From an uncultured Veillonella sp. (lineage in GTDB: Bacteria; Bacillota; Negativicutes; Veillonellales; Veillonellaceae), in assembly GCA_900757715.1 (NCBI GenBank), contig CAAEOZ010000097.1, forward strand, positions 1 to 8,060: a stretch of 8,060 bases of DNA. The letters are read 5' to 3'. The notes under the pieces were generated by a model that had not been told where the DNA came from, searched no databases, and worked only from the letters and a program-made list of their open reading frames with translations. Position numbers and translations under genes: made by a program. The first letter of the stretch is position 1. Every line of letters starts with the position of its first letter. Below, piece after piece: positions 5,487-8,060 of this stretch.

Positions 5487-7319
5487 ATGTTATCGAGTGT
5501 GAAGCAAATTGGGCAAAATCCCATTTTTCGCTTTGGTATTATAGGTATTGTTTTATATATCGTTTTATTTTTAATTTATGAGCCCATAACCTTAGGACTT
5601 GATGTAGAAGATATTACGATTTTAGCAGTACCAACAATTGTAGGTACCTTTTTATTTCAATATTTTATGGGGTGTACCGTTTTCCACAGGCCTTTTTTAG
5701 GGTATGGCCTTGTTGGAATCTTATGGGCACTTACCTTTCCGCTTTTATTCCACTGGTCTTATGTAAAGCCGCTATATTTCTATGAATTTGCTAATGATTT
5801 TTTATTTGGCTTATTGATTTTCATGGGATTATCAGGCATTCAGTTTTTACTAAACCAAACAAACCGTTTCCATAAGACAACGTCCTTGATCATGGCTATT
5901 ATTTCCATGATTTTAAGCTTAATACCATTCTTGCAGATCGGCTATTACATGACTACCTGGCATTGCTTAACGCCAGCCAGTCTGCTCGCCGTATATATGA
6001 CCAATCCAGAAGAAGCATTTGGTTTTTTAAAGAATGCAGCTGGTATACCTGGTCTTATAGCAGTGAGTATTGGTCTTATCTTATGGACTTATTTATTGTA
6101 CTGGTCTAACTTAGGAATGAAAGCAGTAGTAAACTTAAATACTACACGTCCTATGCGGTCAGCTATGCTCATCGCATCCCTTGTAGCTTTTTTAGTATAT
6201 GTACCATTCTTCTTGTTCCCTCAAACCTGTATTGTGGCGAACTGGATTGCTGCAGGCGATTATGTAAAACAAATGCAACAATATAATGATAATCACCACT
6301 TAGTATTTGATTCCTTTAATTTAGACACAAAGGAAACGGCGGTGAACAAAACACCTGGTACTATTATTCTAGTCATTGGCGAATCTAGTTCTCGAGATTA
6401 TATGAAAGTATATAATCCAAACTTCCCATATGACGACACTCCATGGCAAGGTAATATGCGTTCGGACAATAAAGACTTTGTCTTCTTTGATAATGCCTAT
6501 TCATCCTACGTACAAACAGTACCAACCTTGGAGCGTGCACTATCTGAACGAAACCAATACGATGATAAACCATTTCTTGATTCAGCCAATATCTTAGATG
6601 TTGCTAAAAAAGCGGGATACACGACTTCTTGGTTTAGCAATCAAGGTGTATTCGGTGAATATGATACAGCTATTTCATTAATGGCTAAAACTGCAGACAC
6701 AACAAAATGGGCCCATGAATCTTATGCATTCTCAGATCGATATGATGAAGCTCTATTGCCATTATTAGAAACTGTAGATCCTACCAAGAACAACTTTATC
6801 GTTATACATATTATGGGTAGTCATATTTACTACAATGATCGTTACCCACATGAATTTAGCAAGTGGAAACAAGGTCCGTATCCTGATGGTCAAGAAGCAT
6901 ATGCTAACAGCCAATTATACACAGACTGGTTATTACAACAAATTTACAATTATGGCAAAGACAAATTAAACTTACAAGCTATGGTGTATTTCTCCGATCA
7001 CGGTGAAAGTTTAGACAAATCCCATAACCCTGATACATTTGATTTTGTTATGACACATATTCCATTCTGGGTATACCTATCTCCACAATATCGCTCAACT
7101 TATCCTCAAACTGCTGAGGTGCTTGCTAAACACGAGCATCAATTCTTTACTAATGATTTGCTATACGATACATTAGTAGGTCTCATACATGCTCCAAGTC
7201 AACGATATGATACAACAAGAGATTTTAGTAATGCTCAATATCGATTTAATCTACATAACTTAACTACATTACTTGGTGAACAGCCATTAGCAAATGATCC
7301 TGTTAATGCAGGCAAGTAG
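5487..7319 (+). CDS. Membrane phosphoethanolamine transferase-like protein (sulfatase fold)
   Basis: This 610-residue protein has about seven hydrophobic segments at the N-terminus (roughly 15-31, 43-62, 72-92, 104-122, 132-152, 184-206, 226-246) and an extracytoplasmic sulfatase/alkaline-phosphatase-type domain (about 290-570). Family enzymes move phosphoethanolamine from phosphatidylethanolamine to lipid A, core sugars or other glycans. Motifs seen are ILVIGESSSRDYM with metal ligand E299; the likely nucleophile T344 in YSSYVQTVPTL; HIMGSH (441-446) followed by RYPHEF; FSDHGESL with D504 and H505; and THIPFWVYLSP (523-533) with H524. The HxMGSH...RYPxEF and IPF...S pattern resembles the CptA/OpgE/YhbX branch more than classic EptA, so the acceptor may not be lipid A. 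LtaS-type glycerol-phosphate transfer is less likely because the ESF motif is absent. It stands alone, with its own promoter and a terminator about 80 nt downstream. Confidence 0.85.
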   Translation: MLSSVKQIGQNPIFRFGIIGIVLYIVLFLIYEPITLGLDVEDITILAVPTIVGTFLFQYFMGCTVFHRPFLGYGLVGILWALTFPLLFHWSYVKPLYFYEFANDFLFGLLIFMGLSGIQFLLNQTNRFHKTTSLIMAIISMILSLIPFLQIGYYMTTWHCLTPASLLAVYMTNPEEAFGFLKNAAGIPGLIAVSIGLILWTYLLYWSNLGMKAVVNLNTTRPMRSAMLIASLVAFLVYVPFFLFPQTCIVANWIAAGDYVKQMQQYNDNHHLVFDSFNLDTKETAVNKTPGTIILVIGESSSRDYMKVYNPNFPYDDTPWQGNMRSDNKDFVFFDNAYSSYVQTVPTLERALSERNQYDDKPFLDSANILDVAKKAGYTTSWFSNQGVFGEYDTAISLMAKTADTTKWAHESYAFSDRYDEALLPLLETVDPTKNNFIVIHIMGSHIYYNDRYPHEFSKWKQGPYPDGQEAYANSQLYTDWLLQQIYNYGKDKLNLQAMVYFSDHGESLDKSHNPDTFDFVMTHIPFWVYLSPQYRSTYPQTAEVLAKHEHQFFTNDLLYDTLVGLIHAPSQRYDTTRDFSNAQYRFNLHNLTTLLGEQPLANDPVNAGK

Positions 7320-7352
7320 TCTTTAATTAATATTGTAGTCATTATTTTTCTA

Positions 7353-7392
7353 TTATATTAAGTTATTTTAATAGTAAAACAACTTAATATAA
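7353..7392. repeat. Long inverted repeat with perfect 12-bp arms
   Basis: The arm TTATATTAAGTT (7353-7364) is exactly complementary to AACTTAATATAA (7381-7392). Inside, after one A-C mismatch, TTTT (7366-7369) pairs with AAAA (7376-7379), leaving a 6-nt loop. The result is a 17-position hairpin with one mismatch, almost entirely A-T. It lies between the transferase stop codon and the shared terminator, four nucleotides before the terminator's A-run. No T-tract follows it in either direction, so it is not an ordinary terminator. It may stabilise the mRNA 3' end or be a protein-binding palindrome. Confidence 0.75.
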
Positions 7393-7396
7393 CCAA

Positions 7397-7427
7397 AAAG
7401 AGATGAGTTTAACTCATCTCTTTTTTT
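7397..7427. terminator. Bidirectional rho-independent terminator between convergent genes
   Basis: The stem AAAGAGATGAG (7397-7407) pairs with CTCATCTCTTT (7413-7423) around TTTAA. On the plus strand it runs into seven Ts (7421-7427), ending the transferase transcript. On the minus strand the complement of the A-run 7395-7399 gives a shorter T-tract, which would end the DUF523 transcript. The DUF523 stop codon (7416-7414) is inside the stem. Confidence 0.85.
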
Positions 7428-7869
7428 CTGCAAGTAATAACTCTATATCATTTTCCGTATAAATTCTTACATTCTTTTCTAGTAGAGCCTCTACAGTACA
7501 TCCATGACCATTTTTCAATGTTCTAGTAAAAGTTCCATCATAAATGCGCTTATATCCACAGCTAGGACTTTTCGCCTTCATCAAAGCTTGCTTGCAACCA
7601 TATTTTAGTGCAATATCAACTGTTAATTGAGCACCTCTTATAAATTCATCTGTAACATCAGCTCCATTAGCAGTACATATACGTTTACCTTGCCGCTCCG
7701 CAGGATCACGAGGCGTACTAAGTCCCCCTAACACTTCCGGACATACTGGTACTAATTCATAATATTCCTTTAGAGCCTCTATAGTTTCTATATAATTATC
7801 TTTTCCATCATATCGACAAGGTACACCAAATAGGCATTCACTAATTAATAACTTAGGTTTCTTATTCAT
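7414..7869 (-). CDS. DUF523 (YbbK/TudS-like) cysteine-rich protein
   Basis: This 151-residue protein matches the DUF523 family. Its members include TudS, an iron-sulfur thiouracil desulfidase that converts 2-thiouracil to uracil. Family motifs are ISECLFGVPCRYDG (9-22, with C12 and C18), VPVCPEVLGGLSTPRDPAE (40-58, with C43 and E45) and KAKSPSCG (98-105, with S101, S103 and C104). C12, C43 and C104 are the plausible [4Fe-4S] ligands, and E45 and S101 sit where active-site residues are expected. Further cysteines are C65, C92 and C124. The length is typical of single-domain members; some relatives carry an extra DUF1722 domain, absent here. It is a lone gene between a tRNA and a convergent terminator. 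The ribosome site is weak (GAGAT, about 12 nt upstream) and I found no convincing promoter in the AT-rich 80 nt before it. Its final codons form part of the terminator stem. Biological substrate unknown. Confidence 0.88.
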   Translation of the reverse strand: MNKKPKLLISECLFGVPCRYDGKDNYIETIEALKEYYELVPVCPEVLGGLSTPRDPAERQGKRICTANGADVTDEFIRGAQLTVDIALKYGCKQALMKAKSPSCGYKRIYDGTFTRTLKNGHGCTVEALLEKNVRIYTENDIELLLAEKKR

Positions 7870-7945
7870 AGATTTATCTATCTCTTATATATTTATGCGT
7901 AACTTATAGTAATAATTTTCACAAATCGTTTTAATTGTATATAAG
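7870..7945. other. AT-rich spacer between the tRNA-Leu terminator and the DUF523 gene
   Basis: This 76-nt stretch presumably carries the promoter of the DUF523 gene, but no good consensus pair stands out on the minus strand; TTAAAA, 17 nt, TACTAT is the best I could find and is weak. Read-through from the tRNA gene past its terminator is an alternative source of the transcript. No small ORF with a ribosome site is seen. Confidence 0.4.
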
Positions 7946-7972
7946 AAAAAAGACTAACTTAAAGTTAGTCTT
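7946..7972 (-). terminator. Rho-independent terminator of the tRNA-Leu transcript
   Basis: On the minus strand AAGACTAACTT (7972-7962) pairs with AAGTTAGTCTT (7960-7950), and the transcript then runs into six Ts (complement of A7946-A7951, partly shared with the stem). It begins 3 nt after the CCA end of the tRNA. On the plus strand the hairpin is followed by TTAATTGG, so it is expected to work mainly in the tRNA direction. Confidence 0.82.
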
Positions 7973-7975
7973 AAT

Positions 7976-8060
7976 TGGTGCCGAGGACCGGAATCGAACC
8001 GGTACGGTTGTTTCCAACCGACGGATTTTAAGTCCGTTGCGTCTGCCTGTTCCGCCACCC
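7976..8060 (-). tRNA. tRNA-Leu (anticodon UAA), 5' end cut by the window edge
   Basis: Reading the minus strand, the sequence begins at acceptor position 5 (GGGTGGCGGAAC) and lacks only the first four bases, expected to be GCCG. The anticodon stem ACGGA/TCCGT encloses the loop CTTAAAA, giving anticodon TAA (complement of 8030-8028), which reads UUA and, by wobble, UUG leucine codons. The long variable arm CGGTTG-GAAA-CAACCG marks a class II tRNA. The T arm ACCGG-TTCGATT-CCGGT and the acceptor strand CCTCGGC plus discriminator A follow, and CCA is encoded in the DNA (7978-7976). A G-U pair is predicted at 5-68. A terminator follows directly, so this is the last gene of its transcript. Confidence 0.96.

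Noticed and set aside
6385..6573. Minus-strand open frame of 62 codons
   Set aside because: Antisense to the catalytic region of the transferase gene, which has clear family motifs.
1..8060. Search for mobile elements, CRISPR arrays, phage or defence genes
   Set aside because: No transposase, direct-repeat array, integrase or defence-type domain is encoded; the tRNA-Leu 3' end shows no duplicated attachment core in the window.

Overview
The window looks like chromosomal core sequence from a diderm Firmicute of the Negativicutes, most likely Veillonella or a close relative. The low GC, the Bacillota-style order scpA-scpB-rluB-...-cmk-plsC-ispH, the absence of the sporulation genes that often sit in this cluster in spore formers, and a phosphoethanolamine-transferase-like enzyme suited to an LPS-bearing envelope all point there. 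The genus is an inference from gene order and composition, not from a database match.

Positions 1-5316 hold one tightly packed minus-strand operon. In transcription order it is scpA, scpB, rluB, an HI0933/BaiN-type flavoprotein gene, cmk, plsC and ispH, with ispH running off the left edge. Gaps are 25 nt or less and three junctions overlap (4, 8 and 10 nt), so translational coupling is likely. The operon mixes chromosome segregation (ScpA and ScpB, the non-SMC subunits of condensin), rRNA pseudouridylation (RluB), pyrimidine nucleotide supply (Cmk), phospholipid synthesis (PlsC) and isoprenoid precursor synthesis (IspH). A well-formed promoter (TTGAAA, 18 nt, TATAAT) lies just upstream of scpA.

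Positions 5317-5486 are a short divergent promoter region. The candidate -35 boxes of the two directions lie back to back, 4 nt apart. To the right, 5487-7319 (+) encodes a membrane-anchored sulfatase-fold enzyme of the phosphoethanolamine transferase type, which appears to be monocistronic. It is followed by a long AT-rich inverted repeat and then a terminator hairpin shared with the converging gene.

Positions 7414-7869 (-) encode a DUF523/TudS-like cysteine-rich protein whose stop codon lies inside the shared terminator. At the right edge is a minus-strand tRNA-Leu(UAA) with an encoded CCA end, lacking only its first four nucleotides, followed by its own terminator hairpin.

No stretch longer than 300 bases lacks a gene; the longest gene-free stretch is about 170 nt. 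I see no mobile element, CRISPR array, prophage or defence system. This is ordinary core genome, and the points worth a second look are regulatory architecture and a few enzyme-specificity questions.
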